NCBI RefSeq assembly: GCF_019931755.1 | Contig: NZ_CP082918.1 | Location: 3,204,001 to 3,268,000 of the forward strand | Direction: 5' to 3' | DNA: 64,000 nt | Source of the DNA: Sutcliffiella horikoshii | Lineage (GTDB): Bacteria > Bacillota > Bacilli > Bacillales > Bacillaceae_I | Program-made: the position numbers and the translations under genes | In this document: positions 25,355 through 35,025 of the stretch, one piece after another | How positions within the stretch are numbered: the first letter of the stretch is position 1 | Layout: each line of letters opens with the position of its first letter | Notes under the pieces: generated by a model | Seen by the model: the letters and a program-made list of their open reading frames with translations, nothing else | Told to the model about the DNA's origin: nothing | Database searches by the model: none

Positions 25355-27988
25355 TTATTTCGCGTCGTACCATGTAGAGCCGTAAGAATAATCCACCTTC
25401 AGCGGGACCTTCAATTCCACTGCTTGCTCCATTACTTCTGGTACAATCTTCTTTAATTTTTCGATTTCATCTTTAGGGGCCTCAAATACAAGTTCATCAT
25501 GTACTTGCAGGAGGACTTTAGATTGCATATTTTCTTCTTCAAGCCTGTATGCCATATCAATCATAGCTTTTTTGATAATATCAGCGGCACTTCCTTGGAT
25601 CGGTGTATTCATCGCTGTTCTTTCAGCAAAGCTTCTCAGGTTGAAGTTACTGCTTGTTATCTCAGGCAAGTAACGGCGGCGATGAAGAAGGGTTGTAACG
25701 TATCCCTTATCCTTTGCATCAAGGACGCTGTCTTCCATGTATTCTTTCACGCCAGGGAAGCTTTCCAAGTATCGGTCAATAAATGTTTTCGCATCTTTTC
25801 TAGTAATGCCCAAGCTCTGTGAAAGACCGTAATCACTGATGCCATAAACAATTCCGAAGTTTACCGCCTTTGCTTGACGACGCATATTGGAAGTGACTTC
25901 ATCTTCTGAAACATGGAACACATCCATTGCGGTTTTTGTGTGAATATCCGCATCCTCTTTAAAAGCTTCAATCAGTTTTTCGTCATTTGCAATATGTGCT
26001 AGAACCCTTAGTTCGATTTGAGAATAGTCGGCAGCAAAGATGACCCAGTCTTCATGGGAAGGAATAAATGCTTCCCTAATCTTTCTACCTTCCTCTAGGC
26101 GAACAGGGATATTCTGCAGGTTTGGATCAATGGAACTTAAACGCCCTGTTTGGGTTAAAGCTTGGTTAAAGCGAGTGTGTATTTTATGGGAATCCTCATG
26201 GATCACCTTTAGTAATCCTTCAATATACGTCGATTTCAGTTTGCCTAATTGACGATAGTGTAAGATTTGCTGAATTACTTCATGCTTTTCAGCCAGCTTT
26301 TCCAATACGTCGGCAGAAGTCGAGTAGCCTGTTTTTGTTTTCTTAACAGGGGGTAGTCCCAGCTTTTCAAAAAGAATGACACCAAGCTGCTTTGGAGAGT
26401 TAATATTGAACTTTTCACCTGCAAGTTCAAAAATCTTCTCTTCAATTTTTTCCAGCTTCTCACCAAGATCTGTTCCCATTTCTTCTAATCGTGCTTTATC
26501 CACTTTAATACCGAGTGCTTCCATTTCGGCTAACACCAATGTCAGAGGCATCTCCAGCTCTTCAAATAACTCCAACTGTTCATTGTCCTTTAACTCGTGG
26601 ATAAATGACTCTTTCATCTCCTGCATCGCAAAAGTCTTTCTCACCAAATGGTCTGCAACTGTTTGCTGATCAGGGACGGCACGCTTTGCACCTTTTCCGT
26701 ACACAGCTTCATCGGTTTCGATCTGATAATAGCCTTTTTTACGGGCAATTTCTGCAAGGTCCGTAGACGTCTCGGAAGGATTAACGATATAAGATGCAAT
26801 GATAAAATCAAAATCAATTCCGTTCAGTTCGATTCCCTTCCACTTCAATGCCACGATTGCTCTTTTGGCATCAAAAACCGTCTTTCTTCTTTTATGATCT
26901 GAAGCAAATGCAGCGAACTCCTCTGACTGCATGGCTACTTCTGTTGGGATAAAATAATTTCCGGTCTCATTCACAAGTGCAATTCCCTGAATATCTGCAC
27001 GGTGATAATTTTCATCCAGCACTTCCACCATAAAAAAGTTTTCTTTTGCAAAGTGATCCTCTTTTACTTCTTCCAGTATTTCAAAGGAAATATCCTCAAG
27101 ATCCTCTGTCACCGTTTCTCCATCTTCTCCAAGCTTGTCTAAAAGGGAGTTGAAACTAAGTTCTTTGAAGATGTTGACCACTTTCTTTTTATCGAAGCCT
27201 TCATAAAGTAGTTCTTCTACGGTAACTTCTACAGGTGCTTCGGTCATGATGGTGGCAAGTTGCTTGCTCATGATTGCCTGCTCTTTATTATCTTCTAGTT
27301 TCTCTTTCAGTTTCTTTCCACTAACCTTATCAATGGATTCAAGAAGTGTTTCAATGTTACCAAATTCCTTTAACAGTTTGATGGCAGTTTTTTCTCCAAC
27401 ACCAGGAACACCCGGGATGTTATCCGAAGAATCTCCCATAAGACCTTTCATGTCGATAATTTGGTCCACATTCAATCCATATTTTTCTTCAATGAAAGCA
27501 GGTGTGTAGGAATCTACATCAGTAATACCTTTTTTGGTGATATCAACCGTGATTTTATCTGTTGCAAGCTGTGTTAAATCTTTGTCGCCTGAAATGATTT
27601 TCACTTCATAATCATCTTTGGCAGCTTGTTGAGCGAGTGTCCCAATAATATCATCCGCTTCATATTCAGGCAGTTCGTATCTTTTTATGTTATATGCATC
27701 CAGCAGTTCTCGAAGGAAGGAGAATTGTTCGGATAGTTCAGGTGGCGTTTTTTGTCGTCCTCCTTTGTATTCTCCAAACGTTTTATGGCGGAATGTTGTT
27801 TTGCCTGCATCAAATGCCACAAGCATATGTGTTGGCTTTTCTTCTTCTAAAATGCGCATTAGCATCATGGTAAACCCGTAAATGGCGTTGGTATGTATTC
27901 CTTTTTCATTACTCAATAGCGGAAGTGCAAAGAATGCACGATAGGCGATGGAGTTTCCGTCGATCAATACTAGTTTGTTTTTTGCCAT
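25355..27988 (-). CDS. polA: DNA polymerase I
   Basis: Pol I fills repair gaps and removes RNA primers. The 877-residue product starts at MAKNKLVLIDGNSIAYRAFF (AAAGGAGG upstream). The 5' nuclease domain covers residues 1-295. The middle domain lacks the DxE exonuclease motif, so it has no proofreading activity, as is normal in Bacillus. The polymerase domain has motif A (DYSQIELRVLAHIA), motif B (RRQAKAVNFGIVYG) and motif C (VHDELVFE). A 24-bp gap separates it from mutM, which suggests one transcript. Confidence 0.98.
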   Translation of the reverse strand: MAKNKLVLIDGNSIAYRAFFALPLLSNEKGIHTNAIYGFTMMLMRILEEEKPTHMLVAFDAGKTTFRHKTFGEYKGGRQKTPPELSEQFSFLRELLDAYNIKRYELPEYEADDIIGTLAQQAAKDDYEVKIISGDKDLTQLATDKITVDITKKGITDVDSYTPAFIEEKYGLNVDQIIDMKGLMGDSSDNIPGVPGVGEKTAIKLLKEFGNIETLLESIDKVSGKKLKEKLEDNKEQAIMSKQLATIMTEAPVEVTVEELLYEGFDKKKVVNIFKELSFNSLLDKLGEDGETVTEDLEDISFEILEEVKEDHFAKENFFMVEVLDENYHRADIQGIALVNETGNYFIPTEVAMQSEEFAAFASDHKRRKTVFDAKRAIVALKWKGIELNGIDFDFIIASYIVNPSETSTDLAEIARKKGYYQIETDEAVYGKGAKRAVPDQQTVADHLVRKTFAMQEMKESFIHELKDNEQLELFEELEMPLTLVLAEMEALGIKVDKARLEEMGTDLGEKLEKIEEKIFELAGEKFNINSPKQLGVILFEKLGLPPVKKTKTGYSTSADVLEKLAEKHEVIQQILHYRQLGKLKSTYIEGLLKVIHEDSHKIHTRFNQALTQTGRLSSIDPNLQNIPVRLEEGRKIREAFIPSHEDWVIFAADYSQIELRVLAHIANDEKLIEAFKEDADIHTKTAMDVFHVSEDEVTSNMRRQAKAVNFGIVYGISDYGLSQSLGITRKDAKTFIDRYLESFPGVKEYMEDSVLDAKDKGYVTTLLHRRRYLPEITSSNFNLRSFAERTAMNTPIQGSAADIIKKAMIDMAYRLEEENMQSKVLLQVHDELVFEAPKDEIEKLKKIVPEVMEQAVELKVPLKVDYSYGSTWYDAK

Positions 27989-28044
27989 GTTTGCTACTCC
28001 TCCTTTGTTTCTTTTGTTTTTTCGTATGTATAATCCCAACTATA

Positions 28045-28106
28045 AAAAGCCACAATTCTTCTTCTATTCTATCATGGATAAGAACAGAAACAAAAATTGT
28101 GGCTTT
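28045..28106 (-). terminator. Terminator between hflC and polA
   Basis: AAAGCCACAATT and its complement AATTGTGGCTTT flank a long loop of about 32 nt. The minus strand continues TTTATAG. It separates hflC from polA. Confidence 0.6.
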
Positions 28107-28133
28107 GTTGTTATGAGTGGAGCTTCACTCTTT

Positions 28134-29066
28134 TTATTCCATTCCGCCCATTAGGAGTTTGGCGTATGGGGAGTCGGATGGAAGGACGATGACGGTTTCT
28201 CCATCGATTGTCTTTTTATAGGATTCTAGTGTGCGGTATAGCTCGTAGAATTCTGCATCTTTAGAGAATGCGTCATTGTAGACTTTAGCCGCTTCTCCTT
28301 CTCCTTGACCGCGGATTGTATCAGCATCGGCTTCGGCTTTTGCAAGTATTTCTTTCACTTCACGGTCTGTATTTGCCATGATTCTGTTTTTGTCGGCATC
28401 TCCACGAGAAAGGTATTCTTGGGCAGTAGACTGACGTTCTGAAATCATTCGTGTGAACACGGCAGCTTCATTTTCTGGCGGCAAATCCGTTCTTCTCATA
28501 CGGACATCCGTCACGATAATTCCATATTCATCTCTTGCCAACAGTTCATTTACTCTATCTGTTACTCTGTCATTCAAGCTTCCTCTTGATGACTTTTCAT
28601 CATTGATGATATCATCATAGTTCAATTGTCCGAGTTCTGTTCTGACAACAGAAAATACGAACTCTGACATTTTTGTTTCTGCATTCACAAGGCTTGCTAA
28701 GTTACTGATCATTAATTCAGGATCTTCTACTCGCCACACTACATAATTATCAATAAGCATTCGTTTTTTATCACGAGTGTTAATTTCTGCACTTGCTTCA
28801 TCGTATAGCATTTGATATTTTGGCACAGTCGTTACTGACTGGATGAAAGGTGTTTTGAAATTCAAGCCAGGCTCTTCTACAATTTTCACTACTTCTCCAA
28901 ATTGTCTAACAACCTTATATTCTCCTTCTTTTACAACAAATACATTTGCAAGGATTACTCCAAGAACGATAAGAATCACTGCTCCAAATAATCCTCCGCG
29001 GATAATGGTTTTCCATTGCAGATCAGGTTTTTTCTTTTCTAGATTGATAATATTTTGATCACTCAT
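28134..29066 (-). CDS. hflC: HflC-like SPFH membrane protein
   Basis: HflC partners HflK in a membrane complex that modulates FtsH proteolysis. The product (310 residues from the ATG at 29066) has one N-terminal membrane segment (about 22-47) and an SPFH domain (VVRQFGEVVKIVEEPGLNFKTPFIQ, in part). A helical region with RMISERQSTAQEYLSRG and AKAEADADTIRGQGEGEA follows. The start overlaps the hflK stop by 8 bp, so translation is coupled. B. subtilis lacks hflKC at this polA-phoR position. Confidence 0.92.
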   Translation of the reverse strand: MSDQNIINLEKKKPDLQWKTIIRGGLFGAVILIVLGVILANVFVVKEGEYKVVRQFGEVVKIVEEPGLNFKTPFIQSVTTVPKYQMLYDEASAEINTRDKKRMLIDNYVVWRVEDPELMISNLASLVNAETKMSEFVFSVVRTELGQLNYDDIINDEKSSRGSLNDRVTDRVNELLARDEYGIIVTDVRMRRTDLPPENEAAVFTRMISERQSTAQEYLSRGDADKNRIMANTDREVKEILAKAEADADTIRGQGEGEAAKVYNDAFSKDAEFYELYRTLESYKKTIDGETVIVLPSDSPYAKLLMGGME

Positions 29067-30024
29067 TGTTCCCACTTCCTTCCGGGTTCGCTGGTGGTTT
29101 TGGTGCTGGGTTTTCGGTTCGGAGCGGGAAATATTTCATTGTATTGCCATCATCATTCATAATGTAGATTTCGGCATACGGTAATACTTCTTCCATCGTT
29201 TCTAAAATAAGACGCTTCCTTGTTAATTCCGGCGCATTCACGTATTCGTTATACAAGGAATTGAATTTTGCTACGTCACCACGTGCGCGCTCAATTCTTT
29301 CTGCCTTTTCTCCTTCTGCTTTGGAGATGATGGCATCCTTTTCCCCTTCCGCCTCATTCATGCGTTGGTTTTGGTATCTTTTCGCTTCATTGTTCTTCGT
29401 GTTTTCCATTTCACGTGCATCTGTTACATCTGTAAAGGCTTTACGAACCTCTTCATTTGGTAATTCCACATCCTGAAGGTTGACAGATGTAATAGAAATA
29501 CCAATATCATAGGTTTCCATTAGAGATGTAAGCAGGTCAAAAACCTCTACTTCAATTTGTGCTTTTCCTGAAGTCAATGCTTCATCGATTTGGGTGCTTC
29601 CGATAATACTACGTAAAGATGCGGAAGTTGCATTGTAGAGGACAGCCTGAGGATCATCACTATTGAATAAGTATTTTCCCGGGTCGCTTATTTTCCACAT
29701 GACAACCATATCTGCCAAAACGATATTTTCGTCACCTGTAATCATTTTTGTATCATTGGTGAATTCAACTATCTCTCCATCTTTTTCTTCATAGCCGAAT
29801 TGTAAACTGAATGTCTCCTTGGACATTGTCTCTACTGTTTGAATAGGCCAAGGCATCTTAAAATGCAGTCCTGGTTCACTGATTCCTTCTTCTACTTTTC
29901 CAAATGTCATAATCACAGCTTGTTCTGATTGATCTACCGTGTACCATGACGTTAAAGCAACTGACCCTATGACAGCAGCAAGTATTACAAGAAAAACGGT
30001 CGTGTAAATTCGCTTTAAACTCAT
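29059..30024 (-). CDS. hflK: HflK-like SPFH membrane protein
   Basis: The 321-residue protein has one N-terminal membrane segment (about 7-27), the SPFH domain beginning VDQSEQAVIMTFGKV, and a long helical tail with RYQNQRMNEAEGEKDAIISKAEGEK. The C-terminus is Pro-rich. The ATG at 30024 follows AAAGGGGAG. It is translationally coupled to hflC. Together they probably form a ring that restrains FtsH. Confidence 0.92.
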   Translation of the reverse strand: MSLKRIYTTVFLVILAAVIGSVALTSWYTVDQSEQAVIMTFGKVEEGISEPGLHFKMPWPIQTVETMSKETFSLQFGYEEKDGEIVEFTNDTKMITGDENIVLADMVVMWKISDPGKYLFNSDDPQAVLYNATSASLRSIIGSTQIDEALTSGKAQIEVEVFDLLTSLMETYDIGISITSVNLQDVELPNEEVRKAFTDVTDAREMENTKNNEAKRYQNQRMNEAEGEKDAIISKAEGEKAERIERARGDVAKFNSLYNEYVNAPELTRKRLILETMEEVLPYAEIYIMNDDGNTMKYFPLRTENPAPKPPANPEGSGNNE

Positions 30025-30170
30025 CAAAGTTGTATTCTCCCCTTTTTATGTTCTCCATAACTAATACGTATGAAGAAAGGGAAGGTTTCATTATTTATAT
30101 GTATTTAGGAAAACCGTGCAAAAATCGTTCGGTCCTTTTAATGTAAAAAACTAAGTAAATTGAATAGCTC

Positions 30171-30302
30171 CCGCTGTTCCTTTCCGCAAATGACTTCGCT
30201 TTCCGTGGGGCGACCTTGAGCCTCCTCGCTGCGCTGCGGGGTCTCAACATTGCCGCTACTCCCCCACAGGAGTCTTCGCCATTTGCTCCAATCCACAGCT
30301 AG
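30171..30302 (-). repeat. Dispersed ~130-bp repeat, copy 3
   Basis: Ends CGCTGTTCC and CCACAGCTAG, with GAGACCCCGCAGCG and GAGGAGGCTC on the minus strand. It lies between hflK and phoR. Copy 4 lies 85 bp away in the opposite orientation. Confidence 0.85.
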
Positions 30303-30386
30303 AAATTACTTAAATGAAATGTTAATCCTTATTCAGTTAACTCAGTTAGAAGCCTTTTCACAAACCCTTAAGTAAATGAAGACACC

Positions 30387-30512
30387 CTGTTGATTGGAGT
30401 GGAAGGCGCGCAGACGCCCGCGGGAGGAAGGGACAGGGGAGACCCCGCAACGGAGTGAGGAGGCTCCCGGACCGCCCGCAGGCAAGCGAAGCGCCTGGAA
30501 CGGAAATCAACT
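30387..30512 (+). repeat. Dispersed ~130-bp repeat, copy 4, inverted
   Basis: GTTGATTGGAG at the left end, GAGACCCCGCAACGGAGTGA in the middle and CGGAAATCAAC at the right end define the family on the plus strand. It is almost identical to copy 7 at 44334. Confidence 0.88.
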
Positions 30513-30538
30513 GAAATATATACTTCCTTAATCTTTAA

Positions 30539-30582
30539 ACAAAAAAGAAGGAGAGAGCAGGGTGGGCTCTCTCCTCTTCCAA
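30539..30582 (-). terminator. Terminator after phoR
   Basis: GGAGAGAGC pairs with GCTCTCTCC; the minus strand continues TTCTTTTTTG. It lies about 80 bp past the phoR stop. Confidence 0.75.
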
Positions 30583-30661
30583 AATTGGCTCCTTGGATGA
30601 AGGGGTTTTCATAGATTATATTAACAAAGGTTTGTAAAGGAGCTATGAAAGACATGTAAAG

Positions 30662-32431
30662 CTATTGTAAATCTTCATTTTCTTTAGACAATTTCACCGT
30701 AAAGGCAGTCCCCTTATTCAACTCGCTCGTAACAGAAATACTGCCATGATGGGCTTCCACGATATGCTTGACAATCGCAAGCCCTAACCCGGTTCCACCT
30801 GAATTGCGGCTCCTTGCCTTATCCACACGGTAAAAACGCTCAAAAATCCTTGGTATCTCATCCTGCTCCATACCAATACCAGTATCGGACACAACGATGA
30901 CTACCTCTTTTCCTACCTCTTCCACTTTCACCTTTACTTCTCCACCGGCTGGTGTATATGCGATGGCATTGTTAATAAGATTAATGAAAACCTGTTTAAT
31001 CCTGGAGGCATCTGCGAATAAATACAACTCTTTTTTAGGTTTGGATAAAACAAGGTTTATTTCTTTCTCCCTTGCCTTGCCTTCCAATATTACAAATATC
31101 TCTTCTAACAGATCGTTTATTTCTAAATACTCTGGGTTTAATCTGAATCCTTGTTTCTCGATTTTAGAAAGGTCAAGCAGGTCCTCAATAAGTGATTGAA
31201 GCCTGTCACTTTCTTTTAAAATGATGGAAAGAAAATACTCCAACGTATCTTTATCATTCATCGCTCCATCCAACAAGGTTTCTGAGAACCCTTTGATGGA
31301 TGTGATTGGCGTTTTTAATTCATGCGACACATTGGCGACAAAATCTTTTCTCATTTGTTCAAGCTTCTTCAATTCTGTAATGTCATGGAAAACAAGGACA
31401 ATCCCTTTCCACTCATCGTTAACGCCAATGATTGGCGCTCCATACACTTCAAAGTGTCTGCGTTCAATTGTTAACGGAAGCAAGATCTGCTTTCGAACAC
31501 TTACCTCAGTCATGAAGATCTCTTCAATCAATGTGACAACTTCTTTTTGTTCAATGGCTTCATAGTAAAGCCTGTATAAATATTCTCCAGGATCTGCATC
31601 AAATGTTTCTTTATAAGCGCGGTTGATGAGGTTCACATAGCCTCTACCATCAATTAATATCAACCCGCTCCCCATGCTCTCAATTAGAGTCCGGAGGCGA
31701 TCTTGCTGCATTTCTTGAGCTTTCGTCATATCCTGAAGGTTTCGTGCCAATATGTTGATGGATTGACTTAACATTCCTGTTTCATCAACATGTTCCTCAA
31801 AGGTTCTAGCTTTATAGTTACCTTTCGCGAGCTCCGTTGCCACTTTGGTTGCTGCTTCAATCGGTCTAGTGTATTGGGAAGTGATCCTCACCCCAAGTAG
31901 CAAAATAACCACAAACGCAGCACCAAGGCTTGCAATCAATAATCCCCAAATCTGTTGATTGACCCTTTGGAGAGAATCTATCGGCGTACTTAGCATTAGA
32001 AACCCATCTCGAACTCCATTCCTGGATATGGAATTGCCGTAATAATACATTTCATTGTTCTGCTCATAAAATATTCTGTCACGGTCCTTATTTTTTTGAA
32101 CTGCCTCTTTTATGATCTCCTGATGGGAGTCCACGCCAGAAACAGTCGGGCCTGTGGTTTCATATACCACCGTCCCATCCTTATCGGTAATGCTAATTCT
32201 TGCCGCTAAGGTCTTACTAACATCTTCTAAATGCTTTTGCAGAATAGGTGTCACACTGGTCTCCTCTTCCACCAGCATCGTGACAAGTTCTGTTTCTTTG
32301 ATGAGCCTCTGATTAAACGTGTTTAAATAAAAGGTTTTAAAGAGCTGGCCAAGCAACAGCCCTAAGCACACAAGCACCACGATAATTAGGGTGATTAGTG
32401 CAAACAGCAGTCTTGAGCGAAACCTATTCAT
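30662..32431 (-). CDS. phoR: Phosphate-starvation sensor histidine kinase PhoR
   Basis: PhoR senses phosphate limitation and phosphorylates PhoP. The 589-residue protein has two membrane segments (about 8-30 and 160-185) around an external sensor domain. HAMP (about 185-240), PAS (about 250-350), HisKA with FVANVSHELKTPITSIKGF (His about 376) and HATPase (VSDTGIGMEQDEIPRIFERF, GGTGLGLAIVK) domains follow. The start overlaps the phoP end by 8 bp. Confidence 0.96.
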   Translation of the reverse strand: MNRFRSRLLFALITLIIVVLVCLGLLLGQLFKTFYLNTFNQRLIKETELVTMLVEEETSVTPILQKHLEDVSKTLAARISITDKDGTVVYETTGPTVSGVDSHQEIIKEAVQKNKDRDRIFYEQNNEMYYYGNSISRNGVRDGFLMLSTPIDSLQRVNQQIWGLLIASLGAAFVVILLLGVRITSQYTRPIEAATKVATELAKGNYKARTFEEHVDETGMLSQSINILARNLQDMTKAQEMQQDRLRTLIESMGSGLILIDGRGYVNLINRAYKETFDADPGEYLYRLYYEAIEQKEVVTLIEEIFMTEVSVRKQILLPLTIERRHFEVYGAPIIGVNDEWKGIVLVFHDITELKKLEQMRKDFVANVSHELKTPITSIKGFSETLLDGAMNDKDTLEYFLSIILKESDRLQSLIEDLLDLSKIEKQGFRLNPEYLEINDLLEEIFVILEGKAREKEINLVLSKPKKELYLFADASRIKQVFINLINNAIAYTPAGGEVKVKVEEVGKEVVIVVSDTGIGMEQDEIPRIFERFYRVDKARSRNSGGTGLGLAIVKHIVEAHHGSISVTSELNKGTAFTVKLSKENEDLQ

Positions 32432-33149
32432 GTACTTTCGGTTCCTCCATCTTGTACCCTAAGCCTCTAATTGTTTTTATATATGTAGGTTTTTTTGTAT
32501 CTGTCTCTATTTTTTCTCTCAAATGACTGATATGAACATCCACAATACGTGTATCCCCTGCAAAATCATAGTTCCACACTGCGCTCAAAAGTTGATCGCG
32601 CGTCAACACTCTACCCTTATTCTTAGATAAATAGACCAAAAGCTCAAATTCCTTTGGTGTAAGTTCCAATCGTTCCTCACGGAAATAAGCTTCATAGTGT
32701 TCCGGCAATATTTTAACATCCCCGATTACAATCTTTTCAGAAGGGTCTTCTTCGACTTTTGGCGTCTCTGTGTTCCCTGTCATTTGTTGCATTCTTCGGA
32801 GAATGGCCTTTACTCTGGCAACAACTTCTCTTGGACTAAAAGGTTTGGTCATATAATCATCGGCACCCAGCTCTAATCCAAGCACCTTGTCAAACTCATC
32901 ATCCTTTGCAGTAAGCATCAGGATTGGCGTATGGATTTTGTGCTGCCTTAACTCTTTACATACTTCGATTCCATCTTTTTTCGGAAGCATAAGATCAAGA
33001 ACAATCATATCAAATTGATTTTCCATCGCCTTATTTAAGCCTTCTTCTCCGTCCATCGCAACGGAAACATCATAGCCTGCTTGCTGTAAATTATACTGTA
33101 ACAATGTCACGATTGATTGTTCGTCATCTACAATAAGAATCTTTTTCAT
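32424..33149 (-). CDS. phoP: Response regulator PhoP
   Basis: PhoP activates phosphate-uptake and teichuronic acid genes. The 241-residue protein has a receiver domain (DDE acidic pocket, phosphoacceptor Asp in MIVLDLMLPKKDG at about 53, Lys in TKPFSPREV) and a winged-helix OmpR-type output domain (LTPKEFELLVYL, GDTRIVDVHISHLREKI). It is coupled to phoR by an 8-bp overlap. Confidence 0.97.
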   Translation of the reverse strand: MKKILIVDDEQSIVTLLQYNLQQAGYDVSVAMDGEEGLNKAMENQFDMIVLDLMLPKKDGIEVCKELRQHKIHTPILMLTAKDDEFDKVLGLELGADDYMTKPFSPREVVARVKAILRRMQQMTGNTETPKVEEDPSEKIVIGDVKILPEHYEAYFREERLELTPKEFELLVYLSKNKGRVLTRDQLLSAVWNYDFAGDTRIVDVHISHLREKIETDTKKPTYIKTIRGLGYKMEEPKVHE

Positions 33150-33254
33150 TCTTTTCCTCCACCAACTGTTTTGGAAAACCCTTTTTATTCACCCAATTAC
33201 CAATTCTATATTATCTCTATCATTACTTTTACATTTTACACAATAAAGCAAAAT

Positions 33255-33279
33255 AAAAAAAGAGCCTAAGCTCTTCTTA
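33255..33279 (-). terminator. Terminator after the MaoC-type gene
   Basis: The palindrome AAGAGC/GCTCTT with a short loop is followed on the minus strand by TTTTTTTATTTTG. It overlaps the end of the gene at 33277. Confidence 0.65.
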
Positions 33280-33753
33280 AAAGTTTTCCATTGCGCTGCT
33301 CTCCATCGGTTCAAGACGATGAGGAGGACAGACTGTAATGGAGCCTTTGGCAACTGTATGATTTTCTTCATTTGTACCGTGAACACTCATTACGATACAA
33401 TGATCTTTTTCGTTAATTTCCACCACTTCAAAAAGGAATTGAACGCTACCATAGTGATAGACCGGTTTTGGAAAAGAAATATCTTGGTGGACAACATGAC
33501 TTCCCGGACCAGGTAAATACTTGGATACGGCTGACGTAATGATACCTGTTAACATGATGCTAGGTACAATAGGTTTTTTAAATGGTGTTTGGGACGCGTA
33601 GTCGTGCTGAATATAGAGAGGGTTCGCGTCGTTTGTTAACCCAAGGTATAGTAATAGGTCTTTGTCTTCTATTTTTTCGGTCAGCTCTAGTTTTTCACCA
33701 ACTTGAATTTCCGCGAGTTTTCTTCCGAGTTTTCTCTTTTTGCCTAGTAACAT
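33277..33753 (-). CDS. MaoC-like hot-dog domain protein
   Basis: The 158-residue product has a hot-dog fold pattern with TNDANPLYIQHDYA, the MaoC/R-hydratase active-site region with Asp and His. A short polar N-terminus precedes it. MaoC-type enzymes hydrate enoyl-CoA, but the substrate here cannot be told. It lies between mdh and phoP. Confidence 0.8.
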   Translation of the reverse strand: MLLGKKRKLGRKLAEIQVGEKLELTEKIEDKDLLLYLGLTNDANPLYIQHDYASQTPFKKPIVPSIMLTGIITSAVSKYLPGPGSHVVHQDISFPKPVYHYGSVQFLFEVVEINEKDHCIVMSVHGTNEENHTVAKGSITVCPPHRLEPMESSAMENF

Positions 33754-33856
33754 ACATACACCCCCTGATGATGTTGGAAAATACCCCTTGTGTTTTGAGA
33801 ACGTTTACAATAGTGTGGTAAAAATTCGGGGAAACAATTCCCCGAATTATTTTATA

Positions 33857-34795
33857 TTAGGTTAGGACATTCATGACATTTTTGACGGATTCGACGGATT
33901 TGGTAAGTGCTGCTTTTTCTTCTTCTGTCAATTCTAGTTCGATAATTTTCTCGATGCCGCCCGCACCTAGGATTGTCGGTACGCCGAGGTAGATTCCGTC
34001 GTGTCCGTACTCACCTTCAAGATAAGCGATGGACGGAAGGATTCGGCGTTGATCTTTCAGTATCGCTTCCACCATCTCCACCATTGATGCTGCAGGAGCG
34101 TAATAGGCACTACCGTTACCAAGCAGATTGACGATTTCGCCGCCACCTTTTCTTGTTCTTTCCACAATCGCATCCAAGCGATCTTTCGGCAGTAATGTTT
34201 CAAGCGGGATTCCGCCTGCATAGGAGTAGCGAACAAGTGGCACCATGTCATCTCCATGACCACCTAAAACGAACCCTGTTACATCTTTAACAGAAAGATT
34301 GAGTTCCTGAGAAACAAATGTACGGAAGCGGGCTGTATCCAGCACGCCTGATTGACCGATAACACGGTTTTTAGGGAACCCCGACTCCTTGAATACAGTG
34401 TATGTCATGGCATCTACCGGGTTGGTCAACACGATGATATAACAATCAGGAGAGTGTTTCACAATCTCACGCGTTACGCTTTTCATGATGTTTTGATTTG
34501 TCGTAACCAAATCATCACGGCTCATACCTGGTTTACGGGCGATCCCGGCTGTAATGACAACGATGTCGGAATTGGCTGTATCTTCATAGTTGGATGTTCC
34601 TGTGATGTTTGCATCAAATCCTTGGACTGGACCTGCTTCTAACATGTCTAAAGCTTTTCCTTTAGTAGGATTCTCCATTTGCGGGATGTCTACAAGTACA
34701 ACGTCTGCGAGTTCTTTTTGCGCGAGTAAGAATGCAGTGGTTGCGCCTGTGAAACCTCCACCGATTACCGATACCTTTTTACGTCTCATTGTCAT
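33857..34795 (-). CDS. mdh: Malate dehydrogenase
   Basis: Mdh oxidises malate to oxaloacetate with NAD. The start at 34795 gives 312 residues, as in B. subtilis; GGAGG lies 7 bp upstream, while an ATG at 34801 is too close to it. Motifs are [13 protein letters not shown] (nucleotide binding), [23 protein letters not shown] and [14 protein letters not shown] (catalytic His). A dispersed repeat separates it from icd, so the two may now be transcribed apart. Confidence 0.97.
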   Translation of the reverse strand: MTMRRKKVSVIGGGFTGATTAFLLAQKELADVVLVDIPQMENPTKGKALDMLEAGPVQGFDANITGTSNYEDTANSDIVVITAGIARKPGMSRDDLVTTNQNIMKSVTREIVKHSPDCYIIVLTNPVDAMTYTVFKESGFPKNRVIGQSGVLDTARFRTFVSQELNLSVKDVTGFVLGGHGDDMVPLVRYSYAGGIPLETLLPKDRLDAIVERTRKGGGEIVNLLGNGSAYYAPAASMVEMVEAILKDQRRILPSIAYLEGEYGHDGIYLGVPTILGAGGIEKIIELELTEEEKAALTKSVESVKNVMNVLT

Positions 34796-34835
34796 ATTCA
34801 TTCCTCCCTAACCTATTAATGAACAACTCTTACAC

Positions 34836-34967
34836 CGCTGTTGATTTCCGCACTGGGCTTCGCTTTCCTAGGGGCGGTGCTTGAGCCTCCTCGGCTTCGC
34901 CTGCGGGGTCTCAACCTACCGCTATCTCCCTCAGGAGTCTTCGCCCTGTGCTCCAATCAACAGCTAG
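34836..34967 (-). repeat. Dispersed ~130-bp repeat, copy 5, between icd and mdh
   Basis: CGCTGTTGATTTCCGC at one end, CTCCAATCAACAGC at the other, and GAGACCCCGCAGGC on the minus strand. It lies between the icd terminator and the mdh ribosome site. Confidence 0.88.
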
Positions 34968-34984
34968 AGTGCTGGTTTATTTTC

Positions 34985-35022
34985 AAAAAGCAAAAACCCT
35001 TCAAGAGTTTTTGCTTTTTTTG
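34985..35022. terminator. Terminator after icd
   Basis: AAAAGCAAAAAC pairs with GTTTTTGCTTTT and T runs occur on both strands. It begins 4 bp past the icd stop. Confidence 0.8.
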
Positions 35023-35025
35023 AAA

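Noticed and set aside
30368..30655. Minus-strand 95-codon frame
   Set aside because: It lies across dispersed repeat copy 4 and the phoR terminator, with no ribosome site or recognisable protein.
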